DNA of 64,000 nucleotides from Hydrogenimonas sp. SS33. Its GTDB lineage: Bacteria; Campylobacterota; Campylobacteria; Campylobacterales; Hydrogenimonadaceae. Below the pieces are notes generated by a model. That model was not told the origin of the DNA. It did no database searches and saw nothing but the letters and a program-made list of their open reading frames with translations. Position 1 is the stretch's first letter, and every line of letters begins with the position of its first letter. This document shows, in pieces, positions 37,744-46,280 of this stretch. The position numbers and the translations under genes are program-made. The DNA lies in NCBI RefSeq assembly GCF_040436365.1, contig NZ_AP026369.1:1838501-1902500 (forward strand), in the 5' to 3' direction.

Positions 37744-38366
37744 CAGGCCGAGGTTTTGAGGGGTCTTAAAACCATAGCAAACGCCCTCGTGTTTTGCGAT
37801 ACATTGTAACAGGTTGGGGTTTTGAGGGGTCTTAAAACAAAAAGAGCGCGGAGACGGCCGGAGAACCCATTGTAACAGGTTGGGGTTTTGAGGGGTCTTA
37901 AAACAAGTGGGCCGACATCGACATCGAAAACAACATTGTAACAGGTTGGGGTTTTGAGGGGTCTTAAAACAACGTCGCGACCTCTTCCGCCTTCGGCTCC
38001 ATTGTAACAGGTTGGGGTTTTGAGGGGTCTTAAAACGACCAGAGGAAAACCATCCCTATCGCATAGATTGTAACAGGTTGGGGTTTTGAGGGGTCTTAAA
38101 ACGTCGGAAGCGTCCTTTCCGACGACCAGGGTATTGTAACAGGTTGGGGTTTTGAGGGGTCTTAAAACAGTAGATGTTGGAGTATTGAAGATTTTTGAAT
38201 TGTAACAGGTTGGGGTTTTGAGGGGTCTTAAAACATTACAAGTGCGTTATTTGCCATTTATGCTATTGTAACAGGTTGGGGTTTTGAGGGGTCTTAAAAC
38301 TGGCGGCCATATCACGATGGCAGGGGCGAAATTGTAACAGGTTGGGGTTTTGAGGGGTCTTAAAAC
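37737..38366 (-). CRISPR. type II-C CRISPR array, 10 repeats and 9 spacers
   Basis: The repeats are 36 bp and the spacers 29-30 bp, with starts at 37737 (degenerate), 37803, 37869, 37935, 38001, 38067, 38133, 38199, 38265 and 38331. The nine intact copies are identical. In crRNA orientation (minus strand) a repeat begins GTTTTAAGACCCC and ends CCTGTTACAAT. Its TGTTACAAT end is an extended -10 sequence, which would start transcription inside each following spacer. The first plus-strand copy is worn (TGTTAATCT instead) and overlaps the DUF523 stop, as expected for the trailer end. I found no match of a spacer elsewhere in the window. Confidence 0.98.
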
Positions 38367-38407
38367 CAATAAAAATAATTTCAATTTCAGAAAAAAATGG
38401 TTTTTTC
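38367..38407 (-). promoter_or_regulatory. leader end of the CRISPR array
   Basis: This AT-rich stretch separates the youngest repeat from the tracrRNA promoter and is the expected integration-side leader. No separate strong promoter for the array is obvious in it. Confidence 0.4.
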
Positions 38408-38437
38408 TTGCCAGTTCGCTCAAAAATACCGTATAAT
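38408..38437 (+). promoter_or_regulatory. promoter of the tracrRNA gene
   Basis: TTGCCA (38408-38413) and TATAAT (38432-38437) are 18 bp apart. A start near 38444 would produce the tracrRNA. Confidence 0.8.
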
Positions 38438-38443
38438 AGTTTT

Positions 38444-38543
38444 ATCTGTATGTAACAGGTTAGGGTTTTTCGAGGGGTCTTAAAATCAAGACCGTTACAA
38501 CGGTCCATTCTAAAACTCGCTTTCGAGCGGGTTTCCCTTTTTA
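38444..38543 (+). ncRNA. tracrRNA
   Basis: About 100 bases are transcribed opposite to the array. Bases 38451-38486 are an anti-repeat that copies the plus-strand repeat, with one substitution (GGTTAGGG), a two-base insertion (TTTTTCGAGG) and a changed last base. It would pair with the crRNA repeat apart from a bulge. A nexus-like hairpin GACCG/CGGTC (38490-38505) follows. The end is a 7-bp stem ACTCGCT/AGCGGGT with a TTCG loop (38515-38532), then TTCCCTTTTT. Confidence 0.88.
38515..38543 (+). terminator. Rho-independent terminator of the tracrRNA
   Basis: The stem ACTCGCT (38515-38521) pairs with AGCGGGT (38526-38532) across a very stable TTCG tetraloop and is followed by a T-rich tail. It reaches the 3' end of cas2, which converges from the right. 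Confidence 0.85.
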
Positions 38544-38855
38544 AAAATCGAAAAGGTTTTTTTGTTCGACTTTTTCCTGCTCGGACGACTTTCCAACAAT
38601 AATCTCCATCTTTCCATACTGCTGGTCGGTAAAGAGAATCATACGAACGTTTCCTTTCGGTATATTGACATGTAAAAATTCCTTGATTCGCTTTTTTCCG
38701 TATTTGGCGGATTCCAACGAATTGAAAACTTTGGCGTAGACGGAGTATTGCAGGCGGATAAAGCCCTGCTTGTCGAGGTAACGCGAAAGCCAGCGGTAAC
38801 GTTTGCGGTCTTTCTTGGTCTGGGTGGGGAGATCGAACATCACTACCAGCCACAT
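38541..38855 (-). CDS. cas2: CRISPR-associated endonuclease Cas2
   Basis: ATG 38855 gives a 104-residue protein, MWLVVMFDLPTQTKKDRK, with Asp8 at the family metal-binding place. The ferredoxin-like fold is visible, with RLQYSVYAKVFNS in the middle. A longer reading from 38996 would lie inside cas1 and is rejected. Cas2 bridges two Cas1 dimers during spacer capture. The start is four bases after the cas1 stop. It lies at the end of a cas9-cas1-cas2 operon. Confidence 0.95.
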   Translation of the reverse strand: MWLVVMFDLPTQTKKDRKRYRWLSRYLDKQGFIRLQYSVYAKVFNSLESAKYGKKRIKEFLHVNIPKGNVRMILFTDQQYGKMEIIVGKSSEQEKVEQKNLFDF

Positions 38856-38859
38856 GATC

Positions 38860-39774
38860 CTAAAAGCACTCACGTAGCGCCCCGAAATCGATGGTGGGGA
38901 AATGGAGCCTCTCGATATTCCTGCTTCTGACGGTGGCTTTGAACCCCTGAATATAGCGGGTAGAGACGGTACGTAGGGAGGAGAGCCCCGCCTCATAGAT
39001 CAGATATTCGCTGTCGAAAATGGAGATAATGGCCTTTTTGAACTCCGGGCTGAGGTATTCCTCCTCGTAGAGTGGGAGAAGGAGATAGACCGCAGCATCG
39101 ACGATGGGTCGAAAGGGTTCCATCAGATCGTCGCTGAGATTGAAGGCATTGTAGCGGTTGTCATGCCAGAGGCCCAGCGCGGGGAGGAAGCCTGCAGCGC
39201 TGAGGTCACGTGTGATGAGGCTACGTAAGATGGCGTAGGCGTAGTTGAGAGCCTGGTTGCGCACGTCGAGGGAGTCGGCTTCGCGCTTGAGGCCGTCGAA
39301 GAGCTCTTTCCAGTAGAGGCGGGCGCTTTTGGCTTCGGCCCCGTAGGGGTCGCCCGGACGGATCTGCTCGGCGTAGTTTTCGAGTTTGGCATTCTCTTTG
39401 GCAAAGTGTTTCAACACGGCAGACTGGTTGAGGATCTTGACCCGGATGATCTCCTGCCAGAGCCGATCGCGCAGCTCATCAGGCAGGGAGAGCTGTGCCT
39501 TGAGGGTTTCGGTGGCCAGAGAGCTCTGATGATAGGGGTGGAGGATCGCTGTGGGCATATAGTATTCGTCGCAGAAGAGGGTGGCTACCTTGTGCCTGCT
39601 GAGGGCGGAGAGGACCTTGGCGCTGAGGGTGAAACGGTCCCCCTCGAAGATGATGCTGTCGGTATCGGGCAGGGAGAGTTTGACCCTCATGGTGTCATCT
39701 TCGACGACGAGGTTTCCGTTGTCGATACTGAGCCGGCAGGGCTTAGTGATGCGGATTGTCTTCCAGGCGGCCAT
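38860..39774 (-). CDS. cas1: CRISPR-associated endonuclease Cas1
   Basis: The 304-residue integrase has the type II Cas1 pattern. The metal ligands are probably Glu147 (GAEAKSARLYW), His204 (GLWHDNRYNAFNLSDDLMEPFRP) and Asp215/216 with Glu219. It inserts new spacers at the leader end with Cas2. The start lies 32 bases inside cas9. The operon lacks csn2 and cas4, which defines subtype II-C. Confidence 0.97.
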   Translation of the reverse strand: MAAWKTIRITKPCRLSIDNGNLVVEDDTMRVKLSLPDTDSIIFEGDRFTLSAKVLSALSRHKVATLFCDEYYMPTAILHPYHQSSLATETLKAQLSLPDELRDRLWQEIIRVKILNQSAVLKHFAKENAKLENYAEQIRPGDPYGAEAKSARLYWKELFDGLKREADSLDVRNQALNYAYAILRSLITRDLSAAGFLPALGLWHDNRYNAFNLSDDLMEPFRPIVDAAVYLLLPLYEEEYLSPEFKKAIISIFDSEYLIYEAGLSSLRTVSTRYIQGFKATVRSRNIERLHFPTIDFGALRECF

Positions 39775-42700
39775 AGCCCGACTCCTCTTTGAACCAATCT
39801 ACGGCGCCGTCAGGCAATGTGCCGAAGACTTCGTAGCTCTTGACATGCCCGTCGAGATCGAGGTGGGCTTTGATGATCCCGGTGGCACTGCCGATGCTGA
39901 CCTGTTTTATTTGACTTCCTGTGCTGTATTTGGGGGGTTGAGTTTTCGGATTGGCCGGAAAACGAGGATTGAACAGTGCAATATATTTGGCTCCAGTATT
40001 TGAGATTAGAAAGCTCCTCAAACAACCATAATGGACTAGCCCCTTTGTATTGAAAATAAACAGCATCTCATTAAGGTAGCATAGCAGGCCCGATCTCTCT
40101 TTTTGGAGTTCACGGGCATTGTTGACATCCATTCGGCGGATGTGGAGTTTATCTTTGGGGCCTTTGGAGATGTGAATACCTAGCATGTTTTTATCGGTCT
40201 CCACCAGCCCCCGGTCGATCTCCATCGCATTGAGCTTATCATAGACGAAGCGCATCTTTCGTAGATGCTTGCCACCCACTTCGATGGGAGAAGCGATCAG
40301 ATCTTTGAGCGTTTGCTGGAACTCCTCGTCGATTGTCTTGTCGTTCTGGGCATCCATAAGCTGATAGCGGGTGAGGGTCTGGGCGATCTGAGCGGCGCGG
40401 GCCTCCACGGCGCGGTAGCTCTCGTCGTTGGTGTTACCAATGTGGTGGAGCCAGAGCTTTTGGCTGATCTCTTTGTCGTAACGTTTCATAAACTCCTCTG
40501 CTGAGAGTTTGTGGCGATCTTTGACGACATTGAGCCCCTCGAAGGATTCGAGGATATTTTTGCGGAGTGTGGGGACTTCGTGGCGGGCTGAATAGACGGT
40601 CTCCTTGTGGGATGAAGCGGAAAGAGGCTTTTTGTTCACCCAGTAGGAGACACTACGCACATCTCCGAACATATCCCGGTAAAAAAGGCTCTCTGGACCT
40701 TTTGACCTGAAACGGTTGTAAGCCTCGCCGATATAGTCTGCCAGTGTGAGCCCCGCGATATGGGGAGTATGTTTTTTCCAGACCTCCTTGAGCTCAGCTT
40801 CGCTTTTGCCATAATTTTCACGGAGCATCCTATGGAGGCGGTTTTGCCAGCCGCGGGTGAGTGTCGAGAGGATCAGGGCATCTTCGGCGTGGTGGAAGTT
40901 GGTCTCACGGCTTTTGGATTTGACCCCGAGAAGGGAGCGGGTCTTGCTGGTGACTTTGCCGGGGATCATGCGGACCCCTATGCCATTGCTCCTGAGATCG
41001 GGATCAGGGAAGGGATAGTAACGCTTGAGGACCTGGGCGACCAGCGCTTCGAGATAGCTGGTGGCACGAATGCCTTTGCTGTGGGTGTTCTCGGTATAGA
41101 TCTCGTCGAGAGACTCCGCGAGAAGGTTTTTGCGCTTCTTCCAGTCGATTCTACCTTCATTGAAAAGCATTTCGACTCGATTGCGATATGCGGAATCTCC
41201 GGCGAGCCAATCTCCCGGGAGGCGGTTGCCTTTGGCTGCGTTGGTGCTTTTGAGAGCGATGATGGTGTTGTAGTCAGCGCTCAGGCCTCCCAGGCTCCGG
41301 GGCACGATGTGCTCGATATCGGCACTGCCGTCCAGGAGTTGAGAGAGATTGATCATCTTTCCGGTATAGAGATCGAGCCCCTTTTGTCGCTCCCAGAGCT
41401 GGATCTTTCGCGCCAGGCGTTTGTCGATGGAGGGGAACTCTTTTTTGTATTGATTGATGATCTCATCGAGAGCTTTTTCCCTCTCTCTCATCGCTTTCTC
41501 GATCTCTTTGCGTATCTTTTCCGGAAGGGCGTCTCGGGTGGTCTCCAAGATGATCTCATCGAAGGGTCCGTAGCGCCAGCTTAGATCGGCGATGAGGCCG
41601 AGCGCCCATGAGGCGAGGGATTTGACGGCATGGTTGTTGATGATGTTGCCCTCTTTTTCAAAAAGGTTCCCTTCCCGAAGATGTAGATGGCGCAGGGATT
41701 TGGGATAGTGGGCGTAATTCTCGCTCTCTGCGAAGCCGAGAAGTTTTTGTACCTCCTTTTCGTCATACCCTTCGAGAAAGAGGGGCAGCGCTTCACAAAT
41801 ATAGCGGTGGGAGAGTTCAAGTGTGCCAGATTTTTTATTTTTGAAGAGTTCGAGAAGTTCCCGGTCCTTCGCATCGATTCCGTGAGCTGCCATCAACGCC
41901 CGAAGCCTATCCAGGGCCTCCTGCGGTGTTTTGGAACGCTGGAGGATCTCGGCAATCTGACGAAAGATCTCCTGTGCTTCAGTTTGTTTCTGGATTCGGG
42001 CAAAGAGCTCTTTGAATTTGGAAATATCGGCGAGAAAGAAAAAGGGGACGAAAGTACGGGGTTCTTTTTTACTTTTGACAATGCGTTCATCATCCTGGCC
42101 GAAGATCTTCTGATCCGGTGAAAGGCCCAGGATTTTACGTAGATCCTTGTAGGTGATCTTTTTGAGATTCTTTCCCGAAGCGATCTTCTCTTCCACCCAT
42201 TTGATGATCCGCTCCCGATCCTGTTGAGTGACATCGTAGCCATCTATATGCAGATCCGCCAGTTTTTTGTAGAGTCGGTAGAGGTCATAGAGATAGCTGT
42301 ATTTTGGAGCTGCCGTCTCCTCTTTGTAAAAGGTGCATTTGCCGAAAAGTGACTCATCTATGGTAGGCATCTCCTGATCGGTGATGCAGGCTTTGAGGTC
42401 GTCGATAAGCTCGGAGATGCGTTCGCCAGATAGTTCGATAGCCCCCAGTTCGGATTGTCGGAGGACGATCTTTTCGATCTCTTCTTCGATCTCTTCGCGC
42501 CGAATCATCTTTTCATAGTCGTCATGGTTTCTATAGGAGTGCAGATCGCCTCCCTCTACAGCCCGATGAATCGTCTGTGCGATGGTCTCTCCGCCATAGC
42601 GTTTGCGAAGCTCTTCGAGATGGCGAATGGCATTATAGACCTGTCGCCGTTCATCCGTCGATTTTCCAGATTCATTTTCCGGCTCGACAAGGCCCAGCTC

Positions 42701-43144
42701 CAGCTCCAGTTCGTAGATCAGATCTTCGGTCGCGATGGATTTGTAACCTCTATGTTTGGCCATGTGGGCGAGAATCGCGAACAACTCCTCTGGACTGAGA
42801 GCGCGTTCCCATGCATCCACGGCCCGCAGTTGCCAACGGTTTTTGATGGGATTGTTTTGTGGGGAATTGACCTGCATCGCCCGATCGTAGCTGAGAAGAC
42901 CGTATCGATCCATCGTTTGGGCGACACATCGGATGCGTTTTTTGCGTTTTTCGATCAAAGTTCGCATACTACGCTGAGTGGCACGGGTGGATTGGGAAGA
43001 TTCTCCGCTCTTCTCGTCGTACGGGCTATCCCGCATAATGACAGAGTTGTCAAGACAGCGATAGGAGTTGTCTCCCGACTTTTCTAAAATGGCGTAACCG
43101 AAAGACGTGATTCCTAAGTCCACACCTAAAATTAATTTACTCAT
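39743..43144 (-). CDS. cas9: type II-C Cas9 nuclease, Nitratifractor-like
   Basis: The 1133-residue protein holds all nuclease residues: RuvC-I Asp9 (GVDLGITSFGYAI), RuvC-II Glu534 (IILETTRDA), HNH His612 (ADIEHIVPRSLGG) with Asn626 and Asn635, and RuvC-III His751/His752 and Asp755 (HHAEDALILS). An Arg/Lys-rich bridge helix lies at about 56-75. The length and long stretches of sequence agree, from memory, with Nitratifractor salsuginis Cas9 (1132 residues). Base composition is visibly lower in GC than the flanking housekeeping genes, which fits horizontal transfer. The upstream region is AT-rich; no promoter is assigned. Confidence 0.97.
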   Translation of the reverse strand: MSKLILGVDLGITSFGYAILEKSGDNSYRCLDNSVIMRDSPYDEKSGESSQSTRATQRSMRTLIEKRKKRIRCVAQTMDRYGLLSYDRAMQVNSPQNNPIKNRWQLRAVDAWERALSPEELFAILAHMAKHRGYKSIATEDLIYELELELGLVEPENESGKSTDERRQVYNAIRHLEELRKRYGGETIAQTIHRAVEGGDLHSYRNHDDYEKMIRREEIEEEIEKIVLRQSELGAIELSGERISELIDDLKACITDQEMPTIDESLFGKCTFYKEETAAPKYSYLYDLYRLYKKLADLHIDGYDVTQQDRERIIKWVEEKIASGKNLKKITYKDLRKILGLSPDQKIFGQDDERIVKSKKEPRTFVPFFFLADISKFKELFARIQKQTEAQEIFRQIAEILQRSKTPQEALDRLRALMAAHGIDAKDRELLELFKNKKSGTLELSHRYICEALPLFLEGYDEKEVQKLLGFAESENYAHYPKSLRHLHLREGNLFEKEGNIINNHAVKSLASWALGLIADLSWRYGPFDEIILETTRDALPEKIRKEIEKAMREREKALDEIINQYKKEFPSIDKRLARKIQLWERQKGLDLYTGKMINLSQLLDGSADIEHIVPRSLGGLSADYNTIIALKSTNAAKGNRLPGDWLAGDSAYRNRVEMLFNEGRIDWKKRKNLLAESLDEIYTENTHSKGIRATSYLEALVAQVLKRYYPFPDPDLRSNGIGVRMIPGKVTSKTRSLLGVKSKSRETNFHHAEDALILSTLTRGWQNRLHRMLRENYGKSEAELKEVWKKHTPHIAGLTLADYIGEAYNRFRSKGPESLFYRDMFGDVRSVSYWVNKKPLSASSHKETVYSARHEVPTLRKNILESFEGLNVVKDRHKLSAEEFMKRYDKEISQKLWLHHIGNTNDESYRAVEARAAQIAQTLTRYQLMDAQNDKTIDEEFQQTLKDLIASPIEVGGKHLRKMRFVYDKLNAMEIDRGLVETDKNMLGIHISKGPKDKLHIRRMDVNNARELQKERSGLLCYLNEMLFIFNTKGLVHYGCLRSFLISNTGAKYIALFNPRFPANPKTQPPKYSTGSQIKQVSIGSATGIIKAHLDLDGHVKSYEVFGTLPDGAVDWFKEESGYGRLEDNPHH

Positions 43145-43719
43145 CGTAATACCTTATTGCTTTTTTGTTTTATTTTAACATAAGCATGTCAATTTAATAA
43201 CAACAAAGAATACTTGTTTGGATGGTGTTCACCATCAATATCCGCTTTTATATAAGATGTGTCAAACAGCCCTCTGCCCATAGAACTTTAAAGTATGAGA
43301 TTTCGAGAAGAACGAAAAACTGGGAGAATACTTGAACTTGATTACTTTTTGATAAAAATTATGGAAAAGGAGATGATCGGGATATTACGTGCTATTACTT
43401 TGGCACAATCGAAAATTTGGCGAGTAATCGAGTAATAAGATTTGATAAAAAAGAATTGAAAAATGTTTTGAAAATCCTGTAAAATCTTCTTGAAGCACCA
43501 AAGTCATCCACACCGTTCTCGTTGAAATGCTTGAAGTGGGATGGTGAAGATTTCAAAAAAATAGTGGGACTTATGACGCCATTTAGTAATGTAGAGTTGA
43601 TTTTATTCTTACGAAGGACCGGTGCGATTTTTCGAAATCGAAAGTCCCGGTTATGTTGCCGGAAGAGTTCATAAAATCAAAAATCATGTACAATAAAACA
43701 ATTTTGAAAGGGAATCAAG
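43145..43719. other. AT-rich region with gene remnants
   Basis: This 575-bp stretch upstream of cas9 is far more AT-rich than the rest. It holds no intact gene over 60 codons. One frame from 43351 to 43674 (plus strand) is open except for a single TAA at 43480. It reads like protein (for example DDRDITCYYFGTIENLASN), so a decayed gene is possible. The cas9 promoter must also lie here. Confidence 0.4.
43351..43674 (+). pseudogene. possible decayed gene with one in-frame stop
   Basis: Of 108 codons the only internal stop is TAA at 43480, one base away from CAA. No start codon with a ribosome site is seen, and I do not recognise the product. It could be chance in AT-rich DNA. Confidence 0.2.
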
Positions 43720-43931
43720 ATGAATCCGTTGGATAAAGCGAAAGTTCTCGATGATGAACATGCAGGAGGACATGGGGATCGCTGGGGAATATTTTTTGAC
43801 AATGTGGAGGAAAAACTTTCACTTATCATTCCGTATGTATTCAAGCATGCAACAAAACTGGAACATGAAGCCGGGGCAAATCTGCAGGATGCCGAGATCT
43901 TGTATATTTCCGCTGCCGACAATGATTTAAG

Positions 43932-45028
43932 TGTCAAGTTCCACCACGTTGTTCAAGCCAGAGCAATGTGTCGGCTTCGAACATCTCAGGGGATTTTCTG
44001 AATAGTTCAGGTTCCAGATTATACCAATAGTGTAGTGCTTCAAAGGGTGTTTTGACTTTCAGTTCTTTTCTGAGACCTCCATGGCGTCTGCTGAAGAGAT
44101 AATAGAGCAGGAACTTGTCCAAATCGACAATCATCTGCTGCAGATTCTCATAGTTCTGTATTTTGATGGTTCGCTCCTTAATGAGCCCGTTGGCCCGTTC
44201 GACCATCCCGTTGGTTTGCGGGCAAAAGGGTTTCGTGAGGCGATGGTCGATGTTGAATGCCCTGCAGAGCTTGTCGAAACGATGATTGCCGGTGGGGTCC
44301 TTGCGTCCCTGGCTGAAGCGATCCGTAAACTCCATTCCGTTATCGGTCAGAATATGGGTGATGGTAAATGGAAAGAAGTGTTCACACTCTTTGAGAAAAT
44401 CGAGGGCGCTGGCGGCACTTTTGCTTCGATAGACTTTGTAATAGAGCAACCGTGTCGCCCGGTCGATGGCTACGAAGAGATAGTATTTGACGCCATCGAT
44501 CTTGGGAAGATAGGTCACATCCATATGCACGAAGCCCGGAACATACTCTTTGAACTTTTTTGCTTTGGCACGTTCTTCCTGGGGAACCTGGCTGATCTTC
44601 AAGGCTCTCAGGGTCCGAGAAACCGTGGAGCGGCTGGCATGGGGCATGACACTCTGCAGGGCCTCTACCAGATCGTCCAGCGGCATCCAGGTACTGGTCC
44701 GCACAAGGCGCACAAGCTCCCGCTCCAAACCACTCAATGCATAATGAATCGTATGGGGCCGGCTACTGCGATCTTCCGTCTCCTGGCGATGACGCCACTT
44801 ACTGACGGTCTGGACACTGATACCGAAGCGTCGAGCCAACGCTTGATTGCTCGCTCCGGATTTCTGTATACTTTGGCGCACATGCGAGTTGGTCCTCGCA
44901 TTGCGATGGTAGTGCTGTTTCATCTCTCTTTTGCCTTGATTCGAGATGTCTCAGCCTACCAACTTCTCTCTTCGAAGTCAGTATGGAACCCTACCTCTCT
45001 TTCATCAACAACGTGGTGAAACTGGACA
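43932..45028 (-). mobile_element. IS481-family insertion sequence, 1097 bp
   Basis: The terminal inverted repeats are 22 bp with two mismatches: left TGTCAAGTTCCACC..., right (complement) TGTCCAGTTTCACC..., both ending CACGTTGTT. Direct TTTAAG repeats at 43926-43931 and 45029-45034 are the target duplication. It carries one intact transposase gene and interrupts an unknown gene. The perfect target duplication suggests a recent insertion. Confidence 0.95.
43934..44923 (-). CDS. IS481-family DDE transposase
   Basis: The 329-residue protein has an N-terminal helix-turn-helix (about 21-48; [18 protein letters not shown]) and an rve/DDE core, with Asp135 (HMDVTYLP), Asp194 (ILTDNGMEF) and Glu242 (NGMVERANG). 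The stop codon lies within the left terminal repeat. The frame is intact, so the element may still be active. Confidence 0.95.
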   Translation of the reverse strand: MKQHYHRNARTNSHVRQSIQKSGASNQALARRFGISVQTVSKWRHRQETEDRSSRPHTIHYALSGLERELVRLVRTSTWMPLDDLVEALQSVMPHASRSTVSRTLRALKISQVPQEERAKAKKFKEYVPGFVHMDVTYLPKIDGVKYYLFVAIDRATRLLYYKVYRSKSAASALDFLKECEHFFPFTITHILTDNGMEFTDRFSQGRKDPTGNHRFDKLCRAFNIDHRLTKPFCPQTNGMVERANGLIKERTIKIQNYENLQQMIVDLDKFLLYYLFSRRHGGLRKELKVKTPFEALHYWYNLEPELFRKSPEMFEADTLLWLEQRGGT

Positions 45029-45843
45029 TTTAAGCGGTATTTGTGTTCTGGTGAAACCGCTTTCATCCGAACATGATGAAAAAAAGAAACAATATGAATT
45101 CGTAAGTGCCTATCCCGTGGCCGTTCAATATGGTATGTTCGAGGGAAGCATCAGCAGAATGGAAATTTTCCCCAACGGTTTGGAAGGCCGAATCCGGCCA
45201 AATCTTACAGAGACATCTTTTAGCTTCTGTTTTTTCGATGAGCTTTTTCCTATTTCGGCAGGATTGTACGAATCGGAAAAGAGATATCGTTTCTATATTG
45301 CAGGGTTGGCGTATCATATGGAATCCAACGAAGAGCAGAACATAGTTATCGATGATCCGGAAGGGATTCGCTCTTTCAGGGCTACCAATATGTGGATGGA
45401 TGATCACGACTTCTATGATGCCCGTACCGACAAGCAGGCGGCACTTGACATGTTCGATGCCAACCACTCCGAAAAAGATTTGGAACCCGTGCTCTTCGAT
45501 ATGTCGAATTTCTATTCACTTCTTCCCGATAAAAAGTATTCTGACGATGCCTGGTTTTCGGGGGAAGTGATGGAGGTTTATGAAAAATTCACCTCTTTTT
45601 TCGATGTGGATGTCTGGCGTATCGATGTCAAGGTCGCAAGTGACCTGGAAGGCGGAATCGTTTTGCCGTTTTATCTGACCGATCGACAGTTTTCCGGTGA
45701 ATGGCGTCCCAAAAAAGGGGAGTTTGTAAATGGCACGGCATGGCTACAGGGAATAGTTCATGATCTGGAAGAACCTATTGTGGCAAGTCGGGATTTAGGG
45801 GAGTCTTGAAATATTATGAGGGAAAATGCGATGCCGAAATCTG

Positions 45844-46044
45844 TTACATCTTTTTGAACTGCTGCATCCACTCCAGATTCTCTTCGACCATCTTTTCATT
45901 TTTCCTTTCGAGCTCTTTTTTGATGGATTCGAGCTCCTTGCAGCTGAAGTAGGCGAGGTAGTCGGGGTTGATCGTTGTCTCGTTGCCGTCGAAACTGAGG
46001 AGCGATTCTATCTGTTTTAAAAGTTGCACTTTTTCCTGTTCCAT
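45844..46044 (-). CDS. small coiled-coil protein of unknown function
   Basis: ATG 46044 gives a 66-residue protein, MEQEKVQLLKQIESLLSFDGNETTINPDYL and then a Lys/Glu helix (ELESIKKELERKNEKMVEENLEW). An upstream extension to 46206 would run through the duplicated bcp start and is rejected. It is divergent from bcp. I recall similar short proteins in Campylobacterota but no function. Confidence 0.6.
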   Translation of the reverse strand: MEQEKVQLLKQIESLLSFDGNETTINPDYLAYFSCKELESIKKELERKNEKMVEENLEWMQQFKKM

Positions 46045-46082
46045 AGATGATATACTATCGCAAAAATTCGAAGGAGAGAGTG

Positions 46083-46145
46083 ATGGTTGAAGTTGGACAG
46101 AAGGCGCCGGAGTTCTGCCTGCCGAATCAGGGTGAAAAGCGTTAA
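46083..46145 (+). pseudogene. duplicated 5' end of bcp (20 codons)
   Basis: ATG 46083, behind AAGGAG, encodes MVEVGQKAPEFCLPNQ, the same 16 residues as the real bcp with one change, then GEKR and a stop. The DNA similarity (about 46071-46130 against 46270-46328, offset 198) includes the ribosome site. A strong hairpin follows. Confidence 0.85.
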
Positions 46146-46146
46146 G

Positions 46147-46172
46147 AAAAAGCGAACTGCTTCGCTTTTTTA
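46147..46172 (+). terminator. terminator-like hairpin inside the bcp leader
   Basis: AAAAAGCGAA and TTCGCTTTTT form a perfect 10-bp stem with a CTGC loop, two bases after the stop of the duplicated mini-frame. It would stop or weaken transcription into intact bcp. Confidence 0.6.
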
Positions 46173-46183
46173 GATTTTCACGA

Positions 46184-46214
46184 GCTTTCGGTATGCATTG
46201 ATGCATCCGAAAGG
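46184..46214. repeat. hairpin in the insert before bcp
   Basis: GCTTTCGG-T-ATGCAT and ATGCAT-C-CGAAAGG pair around a two-base gap, with one internal mismatch. It lies in the 140-bp segment between the duplicated and intact bcp starts. Confidence 0.55.
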
Positions 46215-46280
46215 TCCGGTTACCGAAAGAGAGAGCGTAACGAACGGGTTCAAAAGAAAAATCAAGAAAAAGGAGAAAAG

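Larger units (their letters stand above)
43720..45809 (+). pseudogene. unknown gene interrupted by an IS481-family element
   Basis: The 5' part (43720-43931) codes for MNPLDKAKVLDDEH through ISAADNDL. The 3' part (45035-45809) continues SGICVLVKPLSSEHDE to the end. If the IS (43932-45028) and one copy of the TTTAAG target repeat are removed, the two join exactly in frame into a 328-codon gene. I do not recognise the protein. It is acidic, aromatic-rich and soluble, without membrane helices or an obvious catalytic motif. Its place next to cas9 makes a link with mobile or defence functions possible but unproven. Confidence 0.85.

Noticed and set aside
37773-38330. Self-targeting spacers
   Set aside because: By eye none of the nine spacers matches another place in the window; the rest of the genome is not available.
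38856-38996. N-terminal extension of Cas2
   Set aside because: The extra 47 residues lie inside cas1; the start at 38855 gives the normal Cas2 length and begins at the first beta strand.
46083-46145. A genuine regulatory leader peptide of bcp
   Set aside because: Its sequence copies the bcp start almost exactly, so partial duplication is the simpler reading; a regulatory use is kept only as a possibility.
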